Assembly (NCBI GenBank): GCA_022605405.1
Contig: JABYQQ010000011.1
Span: 1,364,001-1,428,000, forward strand
Source of the DNA: Earliella scabrosa
Lineage: Eukaryota > Basidiomycota > Agaricomycetes > Polyporales > Polyporaceae
Direction: 5' to 3'
DNA: 64,000 bases
Below are positions 1 through 11,081 of this stretch, one piece after another; position 1 is the stretch's first letter; every line of letters starts with the position of its first letter. The notes below the pieces were generated by a model. It saw only the letters and a program-made list of their open reading frames with translations. It made no database searches and was not told the origin of the DNA. The position numbers and the translations under genes were made by a program.

Positions 1-656
1 GCGAACTTGCCGGGTCGTCCTTGATGTGTTCGCCAGTTCCTGGGACGCGTTTGATTGAGCGAACCGGAGTGCGGAGGCGGGTGCGAGGTTCTAGTTGATA
101 TTCCTTCCATATGCGACGGATCTCTGTAGCTGTATCACAAAGCATTCTTTTACGCACATGTTCTGGGCGCACCTGAGAGGATTTCGTCACGTTTCGGGAA
201 CGTGCATGACCAGACTACAGCGGGGTGAAACCGATAGAGCAACGAGTTTAGCTGGAGGCCGGACGTCTTGTTCACATGCGCCCATATACCGCCTGCATGA
301 TCATTCAATTCTCTACGGCTTTCCAACGGGGACAAGATCTGAAACGGTACACGCACCGACTTTGTCGTCTTGCTCATAGATGACTACATCGAACCCATGC
401 GCGATTGCATGCGCAGCACTCGAGATCCCCGTCAGTCCACCGCCAATGATAGCGATTCTGCCTTTTGGATTCTTGGGATATTCAGGACCTGGCGGAGGAG
501 GCTAAAACAGGGTCAGGGATCGTCAGGCGTCGCAAGAAGGAGTCTGCTCACCGGTTTGAAAAGCCAGACAATCACGTACTGGACCAGGACGTAGTAGAAG
601 TTGAAGGTGGAGACTATCCAGTGCCACGGAGACCAAAGTTGACTATCTGGCGACAT
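1..656 (-). CDS. Flavin-containing monooxygenase-like protein (3' end beyond the left edge)
   Basis: This is the N-terminal part of an FAD-dependent monooxygenase of the FMO/Baeyer-Villiger type, which oxygenates small substrates with NAD(P)H and O2. Exons read 656-552, 501-357, 292-173 and 123-1, with GT-AG introns. The start is the first ATG, at 656. Residues about 10-30 are hydrophobic and may anchor the protein. Exon 2 carries the Rossmann FAD motif GGGLTG in the context RIAIIGGGLTGISSAA, followed by an acidic strand end (VVIYEQDDKVG). The third exon continues GIWA, then LQLN and YRFHP, and the fourth SEIRRIWKEY, all in phase, which supports the splicing. The NADP-binding and C-terminal parts lie outside the window. 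Substrate is unknown. The family call is strong; the exact subfamily is not. Confidence 0.8.
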
Positions 657-1317
657 AGTTGAGGGAAGTGTTGGGAGGGGCCAGTTATGCTGCTGCGTGC
701 AGTCTTATACGTCGTCGTCGCGAAGCACGAAGCATGTGTATTTGCGACCCCAGACGCCATGACGTCGTCTCACTGTCAACACTGCGATGACGTCACGCGT
801 CTCCCTTGCATAAGCAGAGAGCTTAGACGCGTACCGTTTCTTCCACCCATGGTAAAAATCGTGTGTACCAATACTTGAGGCTTCAGACTGTGGGATAAGA
901 GCTAGCGAGTTTAACAAGACAAGGAAGATCAGTGACAACATTTAATCGTGTTTTTAGACGCCTGGATGTGGTCTTTAGGGCAGGCTCATTCGCGTATTCG
1001 GGCGACTACGTGCGCGCCGCGCGTACACTTCTAGTAAGTACCTCAATAGTTTGCCTCAACGTACGGAGGCTCGCATTTGACCAACAGAACCTCCGCGTTA
1101 TATCGGATCCTGTCACGTCCCGCCCGGATTGAAACGACCGGGACTTGCAGGGTAGTGACTGCAATTGACCCAGAATACTTTGAATTCGTCGAACTTCTCG
1201 ATGAAGCTCGTGTATCGCAAACCAGTACGTCCTCTAGAGTCACTAGTCAGCGTCAACGACAGCTCTTTCATACTATCTGACATACAGCAGCTTCGATGTC
1301 ACTATCAAACTGTACAA
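657..1317. other. Intergenic region upstream of the FMO gene
   Basis: Holds the promoter side of the monooxygenase and the 3' flank of the F-box gene. No coding region is supported. A minus-strand frame at 941-705 begins with a signal-peptide-like stretch but has no recognisable continuation. Confidence 0.4.
788..795. promoter_or_regulatory. CRE-type palindrome TGACGTCA
   Basis: A perfect ATF/CREB bZIP consensus lies about 130 bases upstream of the FMO start codon. A related GACGTC core sits near 762. Function as a stress-response site is inferred from position only; an 8-base motif can occur by chance. Confidence 0.25.
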
Positions 1318-2690
1318 TCAGCGGATGACAAGTCCGTCGTCCGACCTCCACCAGTCGGTCTCTGTAGCCGTTGATGTGGTAGTGACCACCAGCCTCCCTG
1401 TCAATTCAAGACGTCGTAGACCCGCCTTCGCTCGCTCAATGTATCTCTTGCCCGCCCGCCCCGTCTCTGACTCTGACACGCGAATGCAGAGCACAACCGT
1501 CACCGCCAAATACCTATCCTCGGACAAAAGACGGTCTAGTTGCGACCATGCGGACGACTGCCCGACTCGCGGGCACCGGAGCCATGCGCGGGGCTCCTCG
1601 GGTAGGAGCAGCTCGATGCGCAACTCGCGCACACTAGGCGGGAGGTGCTCAAGCAGGTCGACGTATACCCGGAGCAAGACGGGCGTGCGGACCGTGAACG
1701 TCGTTAGGTTCGCGCATCGCCCGAGCTCCATCGTCGACCATCGCTCCGGAGAGTCTGCGTAGAAACGAGGAGTGTGATGTTGGTAGTGCATCCACACATC
1801 GAGCTGTTTGAGCGCGCACCTTCACAGTACCATGAGGACATCTCCGGCGTCGCAGCGAGTTGGGCGAACCGCGGATCACGGGGTGGGGCGAAGACCAGGT
1901 GGGAGAACTGGAGACCGAGGATGGTGAGGCCGTCCGCCAGCTGCGGGACATCGTCCCATCCGCATAGCGCCCCGTCAGGGTACAGCGTACGGAGGGTGTG
2001 TGCTGTGGTCGTATTTTCTACAAGGTCGCGCACGACGGTGAGGGGAATGCCACGGGTCTTGAGGTGCGTCATCGCGAGCAAGGAGGGGGGAAATATCCGG
2101 GGGAGCGCGATCCAGTCAACGTCCGATTCCGAAAAGCACGACGGAGAAATCGGGTAGACGTTTTCCAGCGTGACGCGCTCGAGCGAGACGAAGCGACCAA
2201 GGAGGAGGTAGAGCGTACTGTATGCGTTCTCCTCGGTGCCCGCAAACCCGCATGAGGACACGGTCAGCTCGTCGAGTGTTCGTCCTCGAGCACCTGGAGA
2301 GGGGCATGCGCATGAGCCCTCGTCTGTGATTATGGTCTTGGCGATGGAGAGAGCAAGGGAGCGGACGTTGGGGAGTGCGTCGAGCAGTATGTCGACCTGC
2401 GCGAGGCTAGTCTCGATCCCTTCGATCCGTAACCGCTCAGCGCACTGAGCTATGGCCGAATCGGATGCCAGAAAGGCGAGGAACGGTGTGAGGAGGTCGT
2501 CGCGCTCGCGATCGCCTGTGCGCAGGCAGAAGCGCAAGGTGCGGAAGAGATGATACTGGCTAGTCGGCTGCCATGCGCGACAGACCAGCGAGCACGCCTT
2601 GAGGGCGCGGCTGTCGTTGTGTAGATGGTCGATGATCGCGTCGGTGATTTCGCGAGGGAGGTATAGATTGGGCGTAGAGGAGGACTTCAT
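1318..2690 (-). CDS. F-box domain protein
   Basis: A 435-residue protein in two exons (2690-1820 and 1754-1318) separated by a 65-base GT-AG intron. Splicing joins WYCE to DSPERW in phase. The N-terminus carries an F-box (about residues 10-50: LPREITDAIIDHL, then SLVCRAWQPTSQYHLF), which in this family binds Skp1 of SCF ubiquitin ligases. The remainder has irregular leucine-rich spacing as in basidiomycete F-box proteins that recruit substrates, but no repeat can be counted reliably. An open frame extends 5' of the chosen start; the ATG at 2690 was preferred because it sits just before the F-box. Agaricomycetes carry many such genes, so a specific partner cannot be inferred. Confidence 0.85.
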
Positions 2691-3121
2691 GGGCTGGATC
2701 TGCAAGCGGGCGAGTAGAAGACTATGGGTGTAGATAGATCCAGGTTTAAGTAGTCCTTGTGCATAGCGCCTCGTGATGGGATCCTGCATTGCAAAGCGAT
2801 GATAAGGTCCACACCAAAGGCTTACCGTCACAAGCCCTCATAGCCCATAGCTAGTCCGATCTCGGAGCTTTGACTGTTCGAGATACACATCTGAAGTGTG
2901 CACGAAAGCAATCAGCAGCGGGCTGACGAGACGCAAGGGACAGGCATACCTGGGCGGTCTTTCAGGTATAGAGTGAGGTGAACACACAATCTGACTGCCG
3001 TCGGGATCGCCGATGCACTTGAGCGCACGCACCAGAGCATCCTCCAAATATCGCGCATCGTTCACGCGCAGCTTCCGTATGCTTCTTAGAGTACATTCAA
3101 GTCAGCCGTCAACCTCCAAGC
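2691..3121. other. Intergenic region between F-box and GNAT genes
   Basis: Promoter side of the F-box gene and 3' flank of the acetyltransferase gene. A 75-codon minus-strand frame at 3065-2838 has no recognisable features and is not called. Confidence 0.35.
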
Positions 3122-4286
3122 CTACTGCGTCTCTGAAGTCGACGCAGCCGTTTCTACCTTCACCGCAATGGGCGTCGAGATATACCACCCTCTGCGTCCC
3201 GTGACCGGGTCAACACCGCCAGTGGGCACATCCCCCTCCCAATCCGGCAGCAGGAATCCCGCCCGCTTGTACACCCTCTCCGCACGGCGGTCCGACGCGC
3301 CCATGTTCAGATTGATCTCCTCCTTCCACCCTTGGGCCGGGGGACCCTCAGGAATACCTGGCGCGGGGACACCGAGGTAGTACCGCATCACGTTCTGCAC
3401 CATCGCGTCCGCGATGCCCTTCCTCCGGTGCTCTGGCGCGACGTAGACGTTGCGGATCGAGATCGTTCGACCGGTCGGGCGCCCGAGCAAGGTCAGTCCG
3501 ACGACCACGCCGTCGACCTTGCACACCCAGAGGAAGCCGGGTTCGACGGTGCCTGAGAGCGCGGAGAGGGCTTGCTCCTTGGTAACGACTGCATGCCAGA
3601 TGGCCTCGAGCTGAAAGGCGATGTAGAGCTGCGCGGCGCCGTCGAGGTCGGCTTCTGTCGCGGGGGCGATGTCGTACGTCGGGATTGTCGCGGAGAGGGG
3701 AGGGAGGGTATCGCGGGTGGCGTAGCTGACGCGAAGAGAGAAGTCGGTGTTGGGGACTGCTTTCGCGCGAATGCCCCGTTCTTCGAGGAGGAGGGAGGTG
3801 TAGGCTTCGCAGAAGAGCCTTGTTACGCGTTCCGGTCCTGACACCTTGTCCACCGCGAGCGAGTCAGAGAGTTGAGGTAGGAGAGATGTGGCGAGGAGCC
3901 TGGCCACGGCTGCGGTCGTCTGATTGTCTGGGTCCAATTCCAGTATGTCTAGAGCGGCGGGAGGGATTGCGAAATTCCATATGAAACCAGGCTGAGGGGT
4001 CTTTGTGAGGGTGACTCTGTCATTAAGATGAGATACAACAGCATTCGTCACTAAGACACTACTTGACAGAGTGACAATCGACTCACAGGAGATCATCTCC
4101 TCGATAGACGGCAAGTAGGTAGAAGGAGACAGTGGAGCTTTGGTCTTCCGACGTTTGTTTGAGGAGGTCTTGAATGGAGCAAGTACTGTACGCCATGAAG
4201 CTATCGTCGTACGACTTAATCGCCTCCAAGTAGGCGTGAGGCTCCCTGAATTGAACGAGACGTAGGCCATCCATGAGTTGTTCCAT
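3122..4286 (-). CDS. GNAT-family N-acetyltransferase
   Basis: A 364-residue protein in two exons (4286-4087, 4016-3122) with a 70-base intron; joining gives GDDLLVTLTKTPQPGFIWNF in phase. The C-terminal third holds the GNAT fold: strand-rich FLWVCKVDGVVVGLTLLG, then motif A in IRNVYVAPEHRRKGIA with the RRKGIA pyrophosphate loop that binds acetyl-CoA, then INLNMGASDRRAERVYKRAGF, typical of motif B. The N-terminal half resembles the helper domain seen in fungal proteins of this group. The substrate (an amine, peptide or small molecule) cannot be told. The first ATG in frame is at 4286. Open frame continues a short way upstream, so a further 5' exon is possible. Confidence 0.8.
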
Positions 4287-4916
4287 CTGGCCTGTTGAGA
4301 GAGGGCGCCGCAAAGAGTCTCCCGTAGTCTTGAGGCTCGAGACGATCTCCCCGCCGCCTTCTTATTACTTTCACCAACACCGCTAGTACGGAATCGAGTC
4401 ACTAGTACTGTCGTAAGCCTTGCGCATCATGACTCGATCACAGACCTGACAATGATGTATATTTCCGCAGTTGTCGGGGATTGGCCATCGCGTGTGTGGC
4501 ACGATCCTCATGACTTCATCTGACCGGGAAGACCGTTCCAGGTGTCAGGAAGTCGTATCCGGATGCCCCACACACTCCCACACAGTACACTCGCCGCCAT
4601 GGGTGCTGACAGAAGTCCTGCAAATGTTTCTACATAGTCAGCTGGGAACGGGCGGTGCAGGCCGTGTGGAGTTGAGATCTCGCCGCTCGGAGACTTACCC
4701 GGCAACGTTTCATATGACCGAAAGTGAGTAGATCCCTGTGCAATGAAAGTAAGTAGCTGCCGCATGGTACACTATGCATAGGAGACGATGATGTGAGTTG
4801 GGTAACCTGAATGGGAGGGTCAGTACCGAGCAGCGCTTAAGACCGGTGATGCCATCGGCCCGGGTACGTGGGAAAGCCACAACCCCATCGGTGCACCTCT
4901 GGTGCAAGACTTCCCA
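4287..4916. other. Intergenic region left of the transposon
   Basis: No gene is supported. It contains the 5' flank of the acetyltransferase gene and the unduplicated flank of the transposon insertion that begins at 4926. Confidence 0.35.
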
Positions 4917-4925
4917 GACCTTTCC

Positions 4926-5051
4926 CAGGCTCCTAGAACCATCCGTCCACGTGTTCTCGCTCCCATATCCGAGAGCGGGCGTTTAATTCCAAATCTAGAA
5001 TGTTGTGATGCGGTTATGTAATCCATCCGGTGCAGAGAGCTTCCTAATATA
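4926..5051 (+). repeat. Left terminal inverted repeat of the MULE
   Basis: Pairs base for base with 6645-6520 on the opposite strand (perfect in my reading). The arm is interrupted at its inner end by the nested MITE. Weaker similarity to the right arm resumes at about 5334. Confidence 0.85.
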
Positions 5052-5333
5052 TCGTGAGTGGGGGAGGAGAACACGATAGGACCATTTGCACAGCAACTGG
5101 ACCCGCGCATGCGATGGTGGATGTTCGCGAGGCTCGCGCGCGCGCACGACGCGCCCCGCCGGACGCGTTGGCGCTGTGACTGCTGAGACATTACATTAAG
5201 ACTACCCGAGCGCAGGAATTGTTGCGCGCCTGCGGAATATTCGTGTTCGCTTGGGAGAGTGAGAACGTGTTCGGGCATCTCGGGCGACCCGTTGGGCCAG
5301 CCGTCCTATCGTGTTCTCCTCCCCCACTCACGA
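5052..5333. mobile_element. Nested 282-base MITE with TA target-site duplication
   Basis: Perfect 31-base terminal inverted repeats lie at 5052-5082 and 5303-5333 (starting TCGTGAGTGGGGGAGG). TA dinucleotides flank both ends (5050-5051 and 5334-5335), as expected for the Tc1/mariner (Stowaway-like) group. The interior is GC-rich, in contrast with the AT-rich host element, and has no coding capacity. Comparison with the right arm of the host element shows uninterrupted sequence at the matching point, so the MITE arrived after the host element. Confidence 0.8.
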
Positions 5334-5971
5334 TACACTGAGGCCAATTCATCATGTTGCTGGAAATAACATTTTGATAATATGGGAATAGAAGACTAAA
5401 TGTTATTGCGATGTTTCCGGTCTCAACAAGTGTATTGCATACAAAATGGTGCCAATTTTGATGACATCATGAAGTGGTCAACAACATGTAAAGAGTATTA
5501 TGAATGATATCTGCATACTTTTCACTAGCAACACAAGAGAGATGTTTGGTATGCTGTGATAACATTAGGCTTCATGACAGCCAAGTAACACATTGACAGT
5601 CTCTTCAATGTTGCTCCTTCAAGTATTATAAATGACTGATTGTATGTGAGCGCAATATCCTCATGTACAACATCTGAATGACACTTCAAATGCTATCAAA
5701 AGGTCCTTCAATGTCAACATATTGATACCATTCAGAAGGCTATTAAACAACTAGCTGGCCAAGAACCCTGACATCATTTTTACGTCATTTATAATGATCT
5801 CTGCCTATTGCCCCATATAACAGCCCAATAACTTTAAGTCTTCTATTCTGATATTATCCACCTATTCTCCCACATAACATGACAATATCTAGATTCATGG
5901 ACGATTCAGACTATGAATCATGTCTGAATCAAGATTTTTGCATCAATATCCGTCCAAAGCCGGACCACTCC

Positions 5972-6022
5972 CATGTTGCCTGGGATAACATTTTGATAAT
6001 ATTAGGATAGAAGACCAAATGT
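5972..6022 (+). repeat. Internal copy of a 50-base motif also present in both MULE arms
   Basis: The segment starting CATGTTGCCTGGGATAACA recurs as a diverged copy at about 5353-5403 (same strand) and 6450-6501 (opposite strand). The outer two are the symmetric inner parts of the arms. The middle copy is an additional duplication inside the AT-rich core. Confidence 0.7.
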
Positions 6023-6517
6023 TGTTGGTGTGTTTGTGTAATCAACTTCCTCACAACATGTATAATGCTGCACAAAATGCTATCTCAATAGTACCATTGA
6101 CTACATGTTGTCAGCATGTAACATGTAATCTGGAGGTTCTGTGCAGGAAATGTTGCAGACAATGTTTGAAATGCTGAAAGCATGTTCTGTGCCCTAACAT
6201 CAGTTCAATCTATGGGCAACCTCTTGAGTTCTGTCCATTGCAGTATTAAATATGTGTGATCATACGGCGGCAAAATACTTCCAGGGTCAATATTAGGATA
6301 GCAGAAAGACTGCCCAAAGAATGTTCTGAGCATGCTGCACACTGGCATCATTCATGAATTTATCACAGTGTTGTCTGCAAGAGAATGCTTCTACAATATT
6401 GCTCACACTTTCAATTTTATCAACCCATTGCATGTAATAATACACCAACAACATTTGGTCTTCTATTCCAATGTTATCAAAATGTTATCCCAGGCAACAT
6501 GGGATATTGCCCTCGGT

Positions 6518-6645
6518 GATATATTAGGAAGCTCTCTGCACCGGATGGATTACATAACCGCATCACAACATTCTAGATTTGGAATTAAACGCCCGCTCTC
6601 GGATATGGGAGCGAGAACACGTGGACGGATGGTTCTAGGAGCCTG
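6518..6645 (-). repeat. Right terminal inverted repeat of the MULE
   Basis: Inverse complement of the left arm, uninterrupted. Diverged pairing with the left arm continues inward to about 6450. Confidence 0.85.
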
Positions 6646-6654
6646 GACCTTTCC

Positions 6655-8166
6655 TCGCTTTTCCTTGACTTCTCCGCATATCCATCTTTGCAGCCTTAGC
6701 CCACATCTGTAGGCTGTCTGAGGCTACAAGGACGACAAGGCGATTTGATCTGCATGACTCTAGCGGTGGTATTGAGCGACACGAACGGGCCCTCAGGCTG
6801 GTGTTCTGAAAGGAGTCCGCGAACCCACTTCAAGTTCTATACCTGAATCACGGGGAGTTACACATTCGCAATGAAGCGTGGTTCCCGTCATGGTCATGGC
6901 GGGAGTGGCCTGGGGGACCTGTTACGCTCACAGTGCAGCAGACGATGGGTTGATCGGTACGTCCCCTTCCTTGAGCTATAATTGAACGTTCGCTTGCCTT
7001 GTCTTCCCCTCCAAGTATGGCTACGAGCTTGGAGTAATCGCGCCCCTGACGATATCTGACATGTGTTTCGCGGCATTTGGATTCTTTTCAACCAACTCTC
7101 CCGTGCGATCTCAGCTGGTCTACTACAAGCTCGTCCTGAGACCCTACCTCAAACTCAGTCTCCCTGGAGGGCCGAGGCTGGTCGGATCACCATCACGACA
7201 CGCGTCTGCACGCAGAGGTGGAGAAGAGGATGAGTCGATCAACCTCCAGTAGAATGAGGTAAGTACTCGCTTCTACGCTGTTCCCCGCTCTTGATTGCCT
7301 ATTGCCAGCTGACTGAATAACGCATCACGGCGTGGATGGCGCTACCAACCGGGTGAGTGGACTCGTAAGCATAGGCTTGACATCGTGCGCGAACCAGTGA
7401 TGGAGGAAGCGGAGGCCCAGTGGCCGCACGGATGCTGGGGATGACGACGGGAGCGATGGAGCGATGAGGTGGTCTGCATGGTTCGCGCTCAACGGCGAGA
7501 ACATGGCGGTGGAATCGCGGTGCTGACTTTGGGAGGTGCGTTGTTGTAGGCAAATCTCCTGTTCTGGTAGATTGTTTGGGTACAGTCGAAATAACGTTCA
7601 TGATGTTCTCATCGGTGAGACTTGCTGTCGTCCGCGACTGCACGTGGCGCGAAGAAGATGACATTGAAAATTCCAGTAGTCTGGAACTGATTATCAGCAA
7701 TAGCACGTCGCCGGCTTCTTCAGCAACATTTTGGAGGATTCAAGCGCACAGCTACTTAGTCGAGGCTTCAGACCTGGACTGGACTTGATTGGCATCCCGG
7801 CCAGCCTTCTACCGCGCGGAAGGGTTACGCATGGTGAAAGCCAGGCATCGCGTGCATGATGGTCGCTCGGCAAGTTGGACGAACCACAAAGAGCCATGGT
7901 CACAGTACTGTTCAGAACACGTGGCGGGTTGTCACGGTTCTGAGCGCTAGGCTAGGCTGGTTTGCTCCCAACCACCACCTATCCAGCACCGCGTGGCTGC
8001 ATTGCCTGGACGACACGTCCACCCTTTGTCTGTCCACACTCCGGCCAGAAACGACGCACAAAGGGCTAGGGATCCGGTGGTTACGACCGCTACATATTAA
8101 AACCTTAGCTCACAACGCCTGAACAGTAAGTATCCCCCCCTTCGCCCTCCTCACCATCGACTAACG
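6655..8166. other. Intergenic region between the transposon and the FunK1 kinase
   Basis: No gene is supported. Several open frames of 60-135 codons occur on both strands (for example 7706-7299 minus) without domains, consistent start codons or splice-linked partners. The last 200 bases are the kinase promoter. Confidence 0.35.
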
Positions 8167-10776
8167 ATGAACGACACTCCCAAGACCGCCTCCCCTCAGA
8201 AAGGTCCCCTCTCTAACTCATTTTCTACCGGAGCCGTCCCGGTCAAGCTCCAGCGTCGCAATATCCGGCTGACCATGCTGACGAAGATGTTGAAGCTCTC
8301 GTACCAGGTGTTCATGACTGACTTTGTGCAGTATGATGGTTACGTCCCCGACGACTCGTTTTTTGCCGGTCTCTTCGACAACGTGCCTACTACCGGTCCG
8401 GAAGTGAACATGTATAACCCCTTTGTAAGCGTGCAGTCTTCTTCCATCTGTGTTGTACGGCTCTGACTTGCCATTCCTGTATCCCATCCCCTTACTCTGC
8501 CACTCAGACGTCGTCCGCCAACAGCAAGGAAATACTTGGCTCCTTCACCATGGTTGCGACGCCTAGCAAGGCAGACCCCACCGACAGGACAAGGCAGAAG
8601 ATGGACTGTGCCATGTACTCAAAGAGCGCCGCTCCGCCTCCGGATGGTTGCGCCGACTGGTCGAACGTCGAACTGTCCGTCGAGATGAAAGTCAACAAGG
8701 AGAACAAAGACGATATGTTCACCGAAGCCTGGCCTCACTATCCGGTCGATTCAGACAAGCGCAAGGACAATCTCGGGCAAGTCATGTCTTACTCCACGCT
8801 CGTGTTCGACAGACAGCATCGCACCCATCACTTCACTCTCGTCATCATCGGCTCTTGGGCACGCATCATTCGGTGGGACCGGTCTGTTGCCGTATTCACG
8901 GAGAAGTTCGACTACAAGGCTGAGCCACACAAGCTCGGTAGATTCCTCTGGTGCTTCTCCCGCCTTCAGCCCACGCAGCGTGGTCACGATCCGACCGTCA
9001 CCCGTGTCCTGCCGGACAGCAAGGATGACATCCTCATGCACGAACGTGCTGCGCAGCCGCGGAAGGTCGGAGGTCGTGCCGTCGATGAGCACGTCCGGAC
9101 TGCCTTCAAGAACTCGCTCAAGACAGACTGGCCGTGGTACAAGATGGTCGTCCACGACAAGACCGGCGATAAGGAGCTTCTCGTCGGTAAACCCAACTTC
9201 ATTGCTGCCGGCCTCGCAGGTCGTGGCACGCGTGGGTATATCGCCATCGACAAGGCCGATCCCTATGGCCCGTTTGTATACCTCAAAGATGTCTGGAGAG
9301 TCGTCCACGACAGGATTCAGAAGGAGGGAGACGTCCTCACCGAACTCAATACCGCCAACGTTCCCTATATCCCTACCTTGCGTTATGATGGCGACGTTCC
9401 TGGGCAACGTACTGATCCGATCCAGAGATGGAAGACACTATACGGTCAGAAGCGGGGCTCTCCTCCGAAGGAGCCTCAGTGTCCCTTGAAGATTCATCAA
9501 CACTATCGTATGGTTGTGAATGAGGTCGGGTCGCCATTGAGCGACTTCGCGAACGGCAAGGAACTCGTTCAGATCATGTTAGACTGTCTAGACGGTGCGT
9601 GGCTTGCCGTCTCCATACAGAATCAATTCGCTCATACATATTTGTCTGCACAGCGCACTCGGCTGCCTTCAAGGCTGGGTACCTCCATCGCGATATCAGC
9701 GCAGGTAACATCCTCATCTTTCGAAGGCAAGAGGGCTCCAAGACGACCGTCGAGGGCATGCTTGCTGACTGGGAACTCGCCAAGCGAGTAGAAGACAATT
9801 CGGAAGATCCACGTCAACCTGATAGGACTGTGAGTACAGTACGACCTCCATTTGCTCTGCGTATCTCATATCATTGTTATCATTGTAGGGTACTTGGCAG
9901 TTCACATCGGCGAGGGCCCTGAACGACTCCACCAAGGTCATCGTCATCGCTGATGAACTCGAGTCGCTCCTCCATGTCATGCTCTACAACGCATTCCACT
10001 ACCTTCCCAGCAACTGCATCGACATCTCCGAGTTCGTACTGAACTTCTTTGACGACGCGCAGCAGCTGGGCACCCGATTTCTCTGCGGGGCAGCAAAGCT
10101 GAACGCCATGAAGCATGGCGAATTGTGCATGAAGGGTGACATCCCGATTGTCTTCCTTCGCGAACCTATCAAGGTGTCGAAACCTTCGTCGAAGTCGGAG
10201 GCCATCCCGGAGGAGCCTTGCGAGTCACAGAACACGTCTGTCTTGGATGATGCTGCTGGCGCGAGTACCTCCGCGTCAGTGGAGGAGGATCCCTTTGGCC
10301 CATCTTCGACACCTGCTCCCGTTCCAGAGGCGACCTTCCCTATCGGCGTCAAGCACCCGCTCAACAAGATCTTGGACGATCTGCTCCCACTGTTTCAGGC
10401 GTACTACTATGTTCACAGGCCGACGAACGAGCCGTGGGTCGCCCCGAAGAAGAAGACAAGGGGTCAAGAGCAGGACGACAGGCGCCGCAAGCGGTGGGGT
10501 TCCCTCCCTGTGACGCAGTCGACTTCGGCCGACTATACTCCAGCGGATTTCGCCAGGAAGGCGGCTCTGCTAGAAAATCACGAAGAGTTCGGACGCATTC
10601 TTTTCACCTATCTCGATACCGAGGACTGGCCGGAGAACGACAAACAGCCGGACCAGGTAGATACTAAATACCGTCCGAAGGATGATACGCTGAAGCGCAG
10701 CCAGCTGCATGACGGCGGGTTTGAGATGCCGTCTGGCAAGCGTCCAGCTACCGGTACGTCTGCATCGCGCACTTAA
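8167..10776 (+). CDS. FunK1-type fungal protein kinase
   Basis: An 802-residue protein in four exons: 8167-8424, 8508-9594, 9654-9829 and 9889-10776, with short GT-AG introns. FunK1 is a large basidiomycete-expanded kinase family distantly related to eukaryotic protein kinases. The catalytic loop reads YLHRDISAGNILI, in exon 3. The metal-binding DFG position reads DWELAK, the usual FunK1 variant. Exon 4 starts GTWQF, the activation-segment end, followed by the helical SLLHVMLYNAFHYLP region. The N-terminal 200 residues include the family's conserved region (TLVIIGSWARIIRWDRS). The C-terminus after about residue 600 is charged and partly disordered. Substrates are unknown. Exon joins preserve motif spacing, so the model is good; a 5' non-coding exon cannot be excluded. 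Confidence 0.9.
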
Positions 10777-11081
10777 CCGGGAGTCCGGCGGACACCCAAC
10801 GATCCACTACCTTCCTAACGGTTGTTGTCGCGATACGTACCATACTACCCGACGTATATCTTCTTGTTCTGCCTTGTGCTCAAATGTCGCCTTCTGATCC
10901 GCTCTTCTCGACTCGTAATGCACATGTGCCTGCTTCCCACTGCTGTTCAATGCAATCCGCTTACCGTCGTTTGCAGCAAGTGCATGAGCCCACGTTGTTG
11001 ACGTTCTGCACCCGCCGTATACTTCTTATCGAGCTTCACCAAAGTGCGCCCCATAGATGCTCATTGTGTGATCCCCATATC
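10777..11081. other. Convergent 3' flanks of the kinase and DPH2 genes
   Basis: About 300 bases with no gene, expected to hold the two polyadenylation regions. No strong signal is read. Confidence 0.4.

Larger units (their letters stand above)
4926..6645. mobile_element. Non-autonomous Mutator-like DNA transposon (MULE), about 1.72 kb
   Basis: The element begins CAGGCTCCTAG and ends CTAGGAGCCTG. It is flanked by a perfect 9-base direct repeat, GACCTTTCC, at 4917-4925 and 6646-6654, the signature of a target-site duplication. The outer ends form inverted repeats that are identical over about 128 bases. Long terminal inverted repeats with 9-base duplications are typical of Mutator-like elements; hAT and P elements usually make 8-base ones. 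The interior is AT-rich and has no transposase frame, so the copy would need enzyme supplied in trans. Long open frames that cross its ends are only translations of the repeats. A second element is inserted in the left arm at 5052-5333. Confidence 0.85.

Noticed and set aside
705..941. Minus-strand frame starting with a signal-peptide-like sequence
   Set aside because: It ends without domain or splice partner and lies in the FMO promoter. The hydrophobic start is likely chance.
4820..5278. 152-codon minus-strand frame sharing a 42-residue stretch with a frame at 6332-6712
   Set aside because: The shared protein segment is just the two arms of the transposon inverted repeat translated on opposite strands.
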